Of a stretch of 10,430 bases of DNA, positions 5,026 through 10,430 are shown in pieces. Each line of letters opens with the position of its first letter. Position 1 is the first letter of the stretch. The stretch lies in the NCBI GenBank assembly GCA_963777625.1, contig CAVZRO010000004.1:1-10430 (forward strand). The letters are read 5' to 3'. The stretch comes from DATDIC01 sp963777625 (lineage in GTDB: Bacteria > Pseudomonadota > Alphaproteobacteria > Acetobacterales > Acetobacteraceae). The notes under the pieces were generated by a model. It was given only the letters and a program-made list of their open reading frames with translations. It ran no database searches and was not told the DNA's origin. The position numbers were made by a program, and so were the translations under genes.

Positions 5026-6879
5026 ATGCTGATCCGGACCAGTTCAACAATGTTCCGGTGCATGCTGGCTCTCTCGCTCGGCTTGCCCGCTTGTCTTGTC
5101 CTTCGCGGGCTGCCGGCTCGGGCGCAATCGAGCCAGCCGGTTGCGTCCGCGGGCGATCTCGACATGGGGGCGCCGAGCGCTCCCGCGCCTGCCGCCGCTG
5201 CTCCCGCCCATGAATCGGGGGAGCTTGACATGGACCTTGAACCCACGCCGGCGGCCCCCGTTGCTGCCAGCCCCGTCGCACCGGCCATCCCTGACTCGAT
5301 CCAGGCCGGCATCAGGGAGATACCACCGTCCGCGATCGCGCCTCCAACCGAGGCCACGGCGCCTGCACCGGCCCCGGACGCTGCCTCGCCCGCCGTTCCG
5401 ACGGCCGACACGTCGCCGGCCGCGCCTGCACCGGCAGCGGAACCCCCCTTGGTGCCGGCACCGGCAATGGGGGCTGCCGCGGCGTCTGCGGCTCCCGCGC
5501 CAGTGGTGCTCGAGCACCCGACGGTGCTGGACACCGCCAGGCTTCAGGCGAACGGCCAGACGGTCCAGCTATTCGGCGTTACCGGCTTCAGCGGTGAATC
5601 CGCGGCGGGCCTGCAGAGCTATATTGCCGGGAATGGCGACCGGGTGACGTGCGAAGCCCAGGGTGCGACCGCCGGAGCCGTGTGCCGCTTGTCCGATGGT
5701 ACCGACGTTGCGGAAGTGGCCTTGATCAACGGCGCGGCGCAGACCGCCGACGGTGCGCCCGACGCCTACCGCCAGCAGCAGATCAATGCGCAGGCGGCCC
5801 GTCGCGGCATCTGGGTCAGCCTGCCGCCGCCCCCGGTTGCAGTGCAGCATCCGACAGTGCGGGAAACCTCGATCCTGGAAGCGTCAGGGGAGATCTACAC
5901 GCTGGCGGGTATCCAAGGATATCCGGGTCCTCTGGCCGGCGATTTGCAGGGATACATCACGGCGAATGGCGACGTGCTGACCTGCCAGCCGCAAGGGGAT
6001 AGCGGACGCGACGTGTGCCTGATGGGGGACGGCACCGACCTGGCGAAGGTCGCGCTGGTGAACGGAGCGGCGCGGGTAACCTCCGACGCACCCGATTCCT
6101 ATAGGCTGCAACAGCGCGAGGCGATGGAGGCCCACCGAGGCATCTGGGCCAACCCGACACCGCAGATGCTGGCCCTCTCCGAGCCGGCACAGGCGGAAAT
6201 GTTCGTCCTGGCCGCCGGAGACGAAGCCGACGGGATCAGCTACGTCGATGGCGAACCGACCACGGTTATCGATGGCGAAACCGTGTTCCTATCCTACGCC
6301 GGACCGGCGGGATGGGGCTATTACGACCATTACCACCATTGGCACGGCGCGCCGGATCGGCTGATGCACCACATGGACCGCTTCCATCCCGAAGGGCGGG
6401 GGCTGCGCGGCTACGAGGATCGCAGGCTGCACGAGGCGGGTTATCATGGTGCCGCGCATCCCGAATTCGCCGCCCATGCCGACGCGGCGCACGGCTTCAT
6501 ACACCCGCCGGGATACACCCGTGCCGCGATGGCCTCGCCGGGCTTCCATCCGGGCGAAGCTCCCGGGTTCCATGCGGGCGGTGCTCCTGGTTTCCACCCC
6601 GGCGAAACACCGGGATTCCATCCAGGCGCTCCCGGCTTCCATCCGGGTGGTGCTCCTGGTTTCCATCCGGGCGAAGCACCGGGATTCCACCCGGGCGCGC
6701 CGACCGGGTTCCATCCGGGCATGCCCGCGGCAGGCTTCCATCCCGGAGGGGCGGCGACAGCGTTCCACCCCAGCATGCCGACGTCGGGTTTCCACCCCGG
6801 CGGCGCGGCGCCGGCATTCCACGCCGCTGCGCCGGCACCGCGTCCCTCGGCCCCAGCCCCGGCTCCACGCCACAAGTGA
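5026..6879 (+). CDS. Secreted protein with two degenerate SNase-like domains and a FHPG-repeat tail
   Basis: This 617-residue protein has a Sec signal (cut near PARA|QSS, residue 33), then about 125 residues of Ala/Pro-rich linker. Two tandem 106-residue domains (160-265 and 271-376) align without gaps at about half identity and follow the C-terminal half of staphylococcal nuclease-like folds: an N-terminal beta part, DGTD(V/L)A, Y(R)xQQ and a closing GIW. Each keeps two cysteines (209/220 and 320/331), plausibly a disulfide. The usual catalytic Arg before the Gly-Ile-Asp-Pro-Glu motif is Gln181 or Thr292, and the Glu is lost, so nuclease activity is unlikely. Residues 377-505 are acidic, then His/Tyr-rich (DHYHHWHG at 434-441, HH at 448-449). 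Residues 505-602 carry twelve FH motifs, mostly GFHPG. GGGAGG at 5014-5019 with 6-base spacing sets the start. Binding of metals or polyanions is possible. It is probably co-transcribed with the lipoprotein 13 bases upstream. Confidence 0.82.
   Translation: MLIRTSSTMFRCMLALSLGLPACLVLRGLPARAQSSQPVASAGDLDMGAPSAPAPAAAAPAHESGELDMDLEPTPAAPVAASPVAPAIPDSIQAGIREIPPSAIAPPTEATAPAPAPDAASPAVPTADTSPAAPAPAAEPPLVPAPAMGAAAASAAPAPVVLEHPTVLDTARLQANGQTVQLFGVTGFSGESAAGLQSYIAGNGDRVTCEAQGATAGAVCRLSDGTDVAEVALINGAAQTADGAPDAYRQQQINAQAARRGIWVSLPPPPVAVQHPTVRETSILEASGEIYTLAGIQGYPGPLAGDLQGYITANGDVLTCQPQGDSGRDVCLMGDGTDLAKVALVNGAARVTSDAPDSYRLQQREAMEAHRGIWANPTPQMLALSEPAQAEMFVLAAGDEADGISYVDGEPTTVIDGETVFLSYAGPAGWGYYDHYHHWHGAPDRLMHHMDRFHPEGRGLRGYEDRRLHEAGYHGAAHPEFAAHADAAHGFIHPPGYTRAAMASPGFHPGEAPGFHAGGAPGFHPGETPGFHPGAPGFHPGGAPGFHPGEAPGFHPGAPTGFHPGMPAAGFHPGGAATAFHPSMPTSGFHPGGAAPAFHAAAPAPRPSAPAPAPRHK
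5503..5820 (+). repeat. First degenerate SNase-like domain (in-gene repeat copy 1)
   Basis: Residues 160-265 of the secreted protein. Opens with a HPTV motif and ends in RRGIW. Cysteines sit at 209 and 220. Pairs with copy 2 at the same length without gaps, which indicates an internal domain duplication. Confidence 0.75.
5836..6153 (+). repeat. Second degenerate SNase-like domain (in-gene repeat copy 2)
   Basis: Residues 271-376. Shares HPTV, LQxYI, NGD, DGTD, VNGAA, DAPDxYR and RGIW with copy 1; by eye about 52 of 106 positions are identical. At DNA level the copies have diverged, so the duplication is not recent. Confidence 0.75.
6538..6831 (+). repeat. Tandem GFHPG repeat region with a 69-bp higher-order unit
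   Basis: Encodes residues 505-602, with twelve Phe-His motifs in a Pro/Gly/Ala background. Most are GFHPG. Degraded forms are FHAGG, FHPSM and FHAAA. At DNA level, the segment starting near 6580 is nearly repeated 69 bases later near 6649 (23 residues), with synonymous third-base changes. Histidine at regular spacing suggests a metal-binding or pH-responsive extended tail. Confidence 0.8.
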
Positions 6880-7014
6880 AGGGAGTCCTCCACATCGACT
6901 AAAGCGCAGTGCCGTTCCTGGAAATCTGCGTGAGATCACGCGGCGGAAGGCCGGTTGCCGCGTTGGACATGCACCCCGCGAGATTCGCGGAGGCAGCACG
7001 CGAAAGGATTGGTT
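6880..7014. promoter_or_regulatory. Intergenic region with two dyads upstream of the Gly-rich gene
   Basis: The gap holds two perfect inverted repeats. One is GCGTGA-GA-TCACGC at 6928-6941; the other is CCGCGA-GAT-TCGCGG at 6976-6990. They share a central GAGAT and lie 48 bases apart. AAAGGA at 7003-7008 is the ribosome site for the next gene. I see no clear -10/-35 pair. These sites may regulate the small gene, or the second may fold as a 6-bp hairpin in the transcript. Confidence 0.35.
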
Positions 7015-7404
7015 ATGATGTGGAAGACTCTGCGCGTTCTAGGCTTCGCCTCAGCGATGGCGACAGGAGTGGCCGGGCTGGCCCTGGCGGCCGGCACGAG
7101 TGCTGGCGGCATGTCGGGCGGTGGCGCGGCCGGAAGCAGCTTCAGCGCCCCGGCGGTCGGCAGCTCCAGCGGCGGCTACTCGGCTACCGCGCCGGGGGTC
7201 GGCAGTACGGCACCGGGCGCGAGCAGCAACGGCACCTCGGTGGCCGGCCTTTCCAGCACCACCGGTGCGACCGGCGCGGCCAATGGCGGGATCGGCGGCA
7301 CCAGCGGCGGCATGACCGGCACGACCGGCGGCATGGCGGGCGGCGTCGGCGGCTCCGCGGCTGGCATGGGCGCGGGCGGCGCCGGGGCCGGGGCCGCGAA
7401 GTAG
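7015..7404 (+). CDS. Small secreted Gly/Ser/Ala/Thr-rich protein
   Basis: This 129-residue protein is of unknown function. Residues 1-25 form a Sec signal (MMWKTLRVLG, hydrophobic core, cleavage near ALA|AGT). The rest is low-complexity Gly, Ser, Ala and Thr with GGMSGG-, TTGATGA- and GGMAGG-like runs, no cysteines, and almost no charged residues until the C-terminal Lys. Start at ATG 7015 is supported by AAAGGA 6 bases before; ATG 7018 is equivalent. It is likely disordered or forms a simple extended surface or matrix structure. Its position after the SNase-like protein suggests a shared envelope role, but the 135-base gap may give it its own promoter. High GC makes non-coding open frames common here; the signal peptide and ribosome site are the reasons to accept this one. 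Confidence 0.68.
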   Translation: MMWKTLRVLGFASAMATGVAGLALAAGTSAGGMSGGGAAGSSFSAPAVGSSSGGYSATAPGVGSTAPGASSNGTSVAGLSSTTGATGAANGGIGGTSGGMTGTTGGMAGGVGGSAAGMGAGGAGAGAAK

Positions 7405-7418
7405 CCGGATACAGTCAA

Positions 7419-7446
7419 GGACCGGAGGCCGCGTGGCCCCTGGTCC
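7419..7446 (+). terminator. Strong hairpin without T-tract after the Gly-rich gene
   Basis: A 12-base arm (7419-7430) pairs with 7435-7446 around the loop GCGT, with one G-T wobble and one A-C mismatch. It starts 14 bases after the Gly-rich gene's stop. No run of T follows, so it is a candidate transcript end or RNA-stabilising stem rather than a classic intrinsic terminator. It separates the envelope block from the aldolase gene. Confidence 0.45.
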
Positions 7447-7481
7447 CGTACTGCCCGTCGTGGCATGCAAAGGGCCGATCC

Positions 7482-7488
7482 AGGAGGA
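7482..7488 (+). promoter_or_regulatory. Ribosome binding site of the RraA-like gene
   Basis: AGGAGGA lies 8 bases before ATG 7497. This decides the start: the same frame is open back to 6909 through the Gly-rich gene, but that stretch is an Arg-rich shadow. Confidence 0.75.
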
Positions 7489-7496
7489 AGCGGCCC

Positions 7497-8213
7497 ATGA
7501 GCACATCGATCGAGCTCGCCCCGAAAACATTGGACCTGCTGCAGCACGTCAGCACTGATACGATCACCGGGCTGCTGATGAAGATCAGCGGCATGCGCAC
7601 GCGGGCCGTTCGCAACGTCCGCCCCGTCAATCCGGACCGCTGCCGCTTCATCGGCCCGGCTTTCACGGTCCGCTATGTCCCCATCCGCGAGGATTTCACC
7701 GACCGCGCGAGCCCGGTCAGCCCCGGCAGCCGATTGCATGGAAAGCTCGATCAGATCCCCGCCGGCAGCGTGGTGATGCTGGACATGGGCGGCGACGAAA
7801 CCTCCGGTGCGATCGGTGACGTGATCGCCGCGCGTTTCGTGGCGCTCAGCGTGGCTGGCGTGGTGGCCGACGGCGGTATGCGCGACGTCAGCGTGATTGC
7901 CGGCATGAAGCTGCCGGTCTGGTGCAAGGCCGCCGCTCCGCCGCCCAGCCCGCGTTCGTTGCTGGCGGTCGGCACGCAGGAAATCATCGGCTGCGGCGGC
8001 GTGATGGTGGAACCGAACGATATCGTGGTGGCCGACGCCAACGGCGTTGCCGTCATCCCGCGCCATCTTGTCGACGAGGTCGCCAAGCATGGCGTGGAGC
8101 ATGAGGAAGTCGAGGTCTGGATCAAGGCCCAGATCGAGCGGGGTGCACCGTTATCGGGCCTCTATCCGCCCACCGATGACGTGATGGCGAAATACCGCGC
8201 GACCAGGAAATAG
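7497..8213 (+). CDS. RraA-family class II aldolase-like protein (HMG/CHA aldolase type)
   Basis: This 238-residue protein belongs to the RraA/HMG-aldolase family (PF03737). Members include class II 4-hydroxy-4-methyl-2-oxoglutarate/4-carboxy-4-hydroxy-2-oxoadipate aldolases, which release pyruvate, and oxaloacetate decarboxylases. The family hallmark D-X20-R-D is present exactly: Asp108, then Arg129-Asp130 in DGGMRDVSVI. The C-terminal motif VEPNDIVVADANGVAVIP (171-188) matches the usual PGD(I/L)VVADDDGVVVIP, with Asn174 in place of the common Gly. It is longer than E. coli RraA (about 160 residues) and lies beside a CoA ligase, so an enzymatic role in carbon catabolism is more likely than RNase E regulation, and I give no rraA symbol. 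The acyl-CoA synthetase starts 25 bases after its stop, so the two are probably one operon. The true substrate is unknown. Confidence 0.88.
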   Translation: MSTSIELAPKTLDLLQHVSTDTITGLLMKISGMRTRAVRNVRPVNPDRCRFIGPAFTVRYVPIREDFTDRASPVSPGSRLHGKLDQIPAGSVVMLDMGGDETSGAIGDVIAARFVALSVAGVVADGGMRDVSVIAGMKLPVWCKAAAPPPSPRSLLAVGTQEIIGCGGVMVEPNDIVVADANGVAVIPRHLVDEVAKHGVEHEEVEVWIKAQIERGAPLSGLYPPTDDVMAKYRATRK

Positions 8214-8238
8214 CTGCGTTGGCGGTGCCCCGCCGGTC

Positions 8239-10356
8239 ATGACCCATCCACTGGAGAGCTTTTTCTGGCCGCGCACGATCGCAGTGCTCGGCGCCTCGCC
8301 CGACCCGCATCGCGTGCGCGGACGGCTGCTGGTGAATGTTGCCGGGAACGGCTTCCCCGGCCGTATTCTGCCGATCAACCCAAGCTACACCGAGATCAAC
8401 GGCCTGCCCTGCTATCCCGACCTGCAAGCCGCCGGCGGGGCCGAGTTGGTGCTGATGGCGATCCCCGCCGAGCGGGTCGCCGCGGCCACCGAGCAATGCG
8501 CCGCGGCCGGGGTCAAGCACCTGGTCATCATCAGCTCCGGCTTCGCGGAGGAAGGCGGGGCAGCCGGGCAATTGCAGCAGCTTCTCGTTGCCACCGCCCG
8601 GCAATCGGGCATGCGGCTGACCGGCCCCAACTGCGAGGGGTTCTTCAATATCCCCGGTCATGTGGCCGCTACCTTCAGTCCCACTGCCGAGCCCCGCGAC
8701 CCGGCCGGCGAACCCGTTCCGGTGACAACCCGGCGGATCGGGGTGATCGCGCAGAGCGGCGGCATCGGCTTCGCGCTGTTCGCGCGTGGTCGTGCGGCCG
8801 GGCTGGCGTTCAGCTACGTGGTTTCCACCGGCAACGAGGCCGACCTGACAGCGGCCGATTTCCTGGACTACATGGTGCAGGACGCGCGCACCGATGCGGT
8901 GATCCTGTTCTGTGAGACGGTGCGGGACGGGCCACGCTTCGTTGCGGCGCTGGATGCGGCGAGCCGGGTGGGGAAGCCGGTGATCGCCATCAAGATCGGG
9001 CGTTCCGATGCGGGGCAGCGGGCCAGCGCTTCCCACACCGCGGCGATCAGCGGCTCCCATGCGGCCTATCGGGCGGTGTTCGAGCGGTATGGCGTGATCG
9101 AGGCCGATGATCCCGACGATGCGGTCGCGATCGCCGGTACGCTGACCACCTGCCCGCTGCCGCGCGGCCGCCGCGTGGGGGTGATTACCGTGTCAGGCGG
9201 CGGGGGTGCCTGGATGGCGGACACGCTGTCGGCCCACGGTCTGGTGGTGCCGGCCCTTTCGCCGCCCCTGCAACAGGCGCTGCGCGGGCTCATGCCGGCC
9301 TACGGCGCGGCGCAGAACCCGGTCGATGTTACCGCCCAGGGCGCTCAGAGCGGGGCGGCCATGATCGGCGCGGCGGAGCTGCTGCTGGGGTCAGACGAGA
9401 TCGACATGCTGGTGTTTCTCACCTCGCTCGCCAGCGAGCACCGCATCATGCTGGATCCGGGAAAGCTGCGGGCGTTGGCGGATCGCTGGGGCAAGCCGGT
9501 GACGCTGTGGACGTACACACCGCCCTCGGCGTTCGGGCGGGCGCGAACGGCCGAGAGCGGGCTGTTCCTGCACGTGGACCTGAGCGGCTGCGGCGTGGCG
9601 CTGGGGGCGTTGGCGCGGCATGCGGAGATGCGGGCGCGGGGGGTGCCGGGGCTGGCAGCTTCGGCGCCGGTGGTGGAGTTGCCGGACGATCTGCCGCCGG
9701 TGCTGACCGAGGACCGGGCGAAGATAGTGCTGGCACAGCTTGGCTTGCCCGTGGCGCCAGCGCGGCTGGCGGGAACGGCTGAGCAGGCGGCCGAGGCCGC
9801 CGCCGCGATCGGGTTTCCCGTTGCACTGAAAATCCAGTCTCCTGACATTCCGCACAAGACGGAGGCCGGTGGCGTCCGGCTCGGGTTAGGCGATCGCCGT
9901 GCGGTTACCGAGGCTTATGAGGCGGTGGTGGCTGCCGGCCGGCGCTACCGGCCGGAGGCGCGGATCGACGGCGTGCTGGTGGAGCGGATGGCACCTGCCG
10001 GGCACGAGCTGGTCGTTGGGATGGTCAACGATGTGACGTTCGGGCCGATCGTCATGCTGGGCTGGGGCGGCGTGATGGTGGAGCTGATGGGGGATGTCGT
10101 GCACCGGCCGGCTCCGGTCGATCGCGCCGAAGCGATCCGCATGATCGAGAGCCTGCGCGCGGCGCCGCTGCTGCGCGGCTTCCGTGGCGGGGCCGGGATG
10201 GATGTGAGGCCGTTGGCGGAGTTGGTGGCGCAGCTATCGTCGCTGGCGCTGTCGGGGCGGGACAGGATCGCGGAGATCGAGCTCAACCCGGTGATCCTGC
10301 ACGCGGACGGCTCCGGCCTGACGGTTGCGGACGCGCTGATCACGCTGATCGGGTGA
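8239..10356 (+). CDS. ADP-forming acyl-CoA synthetase, fused alpha-beta form
   Basis: This 705-residue protein fuses the alpha and beta parts of the NDP-forming acyl-CoA/acetyl-CoA synthetase family, which interconverts acyl-CoA plus ADP and phosphate with acid, CoA and ATP. In order it has a CoA-binding Rossmann domain (about 6-140; LGASPDPHRVRG, INPSY), succinyl-CoA ligase-like domains (about 165-460; QSGGIG at 172-177, SGGGG at 319-323) and a C-terminal ATP-grasp domain (about 485-705; ALKIQSPDIPHKTEAGGV from 529, ERM at 582-584, EIELNPVI at 679-686). The phosphohistidine loop is SHT (265-267, His266), but the following residue is Ala rather than the usual Gly of SHTG. The start ATG lacks a good Shine-Dalgarno (only GGCGGTG at 8221-8227), which fits coupling to the aldolase gene upstream. 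The acyl substrate cannot be read from sequence. Succinyl-CoA synthetase proper is excluded by the one-chain order. Confidence 0.9.
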   Translation: MTHPLESFFWPRTIAVLGASPDPHRVRGRLLVNVAGNGFPGRILPINPSYTEINGLPCYPDLQAAGGAELVLMAIPAERVAAATEQCAAAGVKHLVIISSGFAEEGGAAGQLQQLLVATARQSGMRLTGPNCEGFFNIPGHVAATFSPTAEPRDPAGEPVPVTTRRIGVIAQSGGIGFALFARGRAAGLAFSYVVSTGNEADLTAADFLDYMVQDARTDAVILFCETVRDGPRFVAALDAASRVGKPVIAIKIGRSDAGQRASASHTAAISGSHAAYRAVFERYGVIEADDPDDAVAIAGTLTTCPLPRGRRVGVITVSGGGGAWMADTLSAHGLVVPALSPPLQQALRGLMPAYGAAQNPVDVTAQGAQSGAAMIGAAELLLGSDEIDMLVFLTSLASEHRIMLDPGKLRALADRWGKPVTLWTYTPPSAFGRARTAESGLFLHVDLSGCGVALGALARHAEMRARGVPGLAASAPVVELPDDLPPVLTEDRAKIVLAQLGLPVAPARLAGTAEQAAEAAAAIGFPVALKIQSPDIPHKTEAGGVRLGLGDRRAVTEAYEAVVAAGRRYRPEARIDGVLVERMAPAGHELVVGMVNDVTFGPIVMLGWGGVMVELMGDVVHRPAPVDRAEAIRMIESLRAAPLLRGFRGGAGMDVRPLAELVAQLSSLALSGRDRIAEIELNPVILHADGSGLTVADALITLIG

Positions 10357-10430
10357 AGCGGTCGCGGAAGTTGCTGACCCGGTATACAACCATGGCGGGG
10401 GTTCAAGCTATCCGGCACGTTTGTCGCGCG
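10357..10430. other. Right-edge non-coding stretch
   Basis: No gene is assignable. A 6-base palindrome GTATAC lies at 10382-10387 within GGTATACAACC, which loosely recalls half of a TTGTATACAA-type GntR-family operator, too weak to call. An ATG at 10392 (ATGGCGGGGG) could start a gene running off the window, but it lacks a ribosome site. The long minus-strand frame here is a shadow of the synthetase. Confidence 0.25.

Noticed and set aside
4536..5534. Minus-strand Ala/Gly-rich frame of 332 residues across the lipoprotein and SNase-like gene
   Set aside because: Its repetitive Ala/Gly composition mirrors the Ala/Pro linker on the + strand, and it spans two well-supported genes.
6538..6831. 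CRISPR-like array
   Set aside because: The repeats are coding, follow the codon phase, and lack uniform repeats separated by unique spacers.
5026..6879. Reading the two repeated domains as active thermonucleases
   Set aside because: The Arg and Glu expected near the Gly-Ile-Asp-Pro-Glu motif are replaced (Gln181, Thr292 and no matching Glu).
6909..7496. In-frame N-terminal extension of the RraA-like protein
   Set aside because: The extension is Arg-rich and overlaps the Gly-rich gene in another frame; the strong ribosome site before ATG 7497 sets the real start.
7176..8102. Minus-strand frame over the Gly-rich gene and the RraA-like gene
   Set aside because: Shadow of the Gly repeats and of the family-matching aldolase; no start signal or domain.
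8122..9060. Minus-strand frame inside the acyl-CoA synthetase
   Set aside because: Arg/Gly/His-rich translation typical of an antisense shadow of a conserved gene.

Overview
This is a high-GC bacterial window with dense, mostly same-strand coding. All eight confidently called genes are on the + strand. The codon bias, the Tat/Sec-exported proteins, a glycine-zipper lipoprotein with a 'YDxAYxQCMYxKGN'-type signature, and the mix of GMC dehydrogenase, RraA-like aldolase and ADP-forming acyl-CoA synthetase suggest an alphaproteobacterium, plausibly Acetobacteraceae/Rhodospirillales. That placement is inference; there is no rRNA or marker gene here. I see no tRNA, IS element, integrase, CRISPR array or phage gene, so it reads as ordinary chromosome with some poorly characterised envelope genes.

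Layout. Positions 1-197 hold an undecided edge fragment and the upstream region of the first gene. Next come a Tat-type exported alpha/beta hydrolase (198-965), a GMC-family flavoprotein dehydrogenase (1074-2675) and, overlapping its stop by ATGA, an exported ClpP-fold protease-like protein with extra C-terminal domains (2672-4018). A 238-base intergenic region follows. The envelope block then contains a lipoprotein with glycine-zipper-family and peptidoglycan-binding regions (4257-5012), a secreted protein with two degenerate SNase-like domains and a Phe-His-Pro-Gly repeat tail (5026-6879), and a small secreted Gly/Ser/Ala/Thr-rich protein (7015-7404). A strong hairpin at 7419-7446 separates this block from a two-gene catabolic unit: a D-X20-R-D class II aldolase-like RraA homologue (7497-8213) and a fused alpha-beta ADP-forming acyl-CoA synthetase (8239-10356). 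The last 74 bases contain no gene I can assign.

How the genes may work together. The hydrolase and GMC enzyme could release and oxidise an alcohol. The aldolase-like protein and ADP-forming synthetase are a believable pair for breaking down a hydroxy-acid and activating the product as a CoA ester. The middle genes are envelope proteins without a proven function: one predicted to touch peptidoglycan, one carrying possible metal-binding His-rich repeats, one low-complexity. The least-described items are the tandem pseudo-nuclease/His-repeat protein and its partners, and a short inverted repeat (arms GCGTGA/TCACGC) found upstream of two different exported-protein genes.
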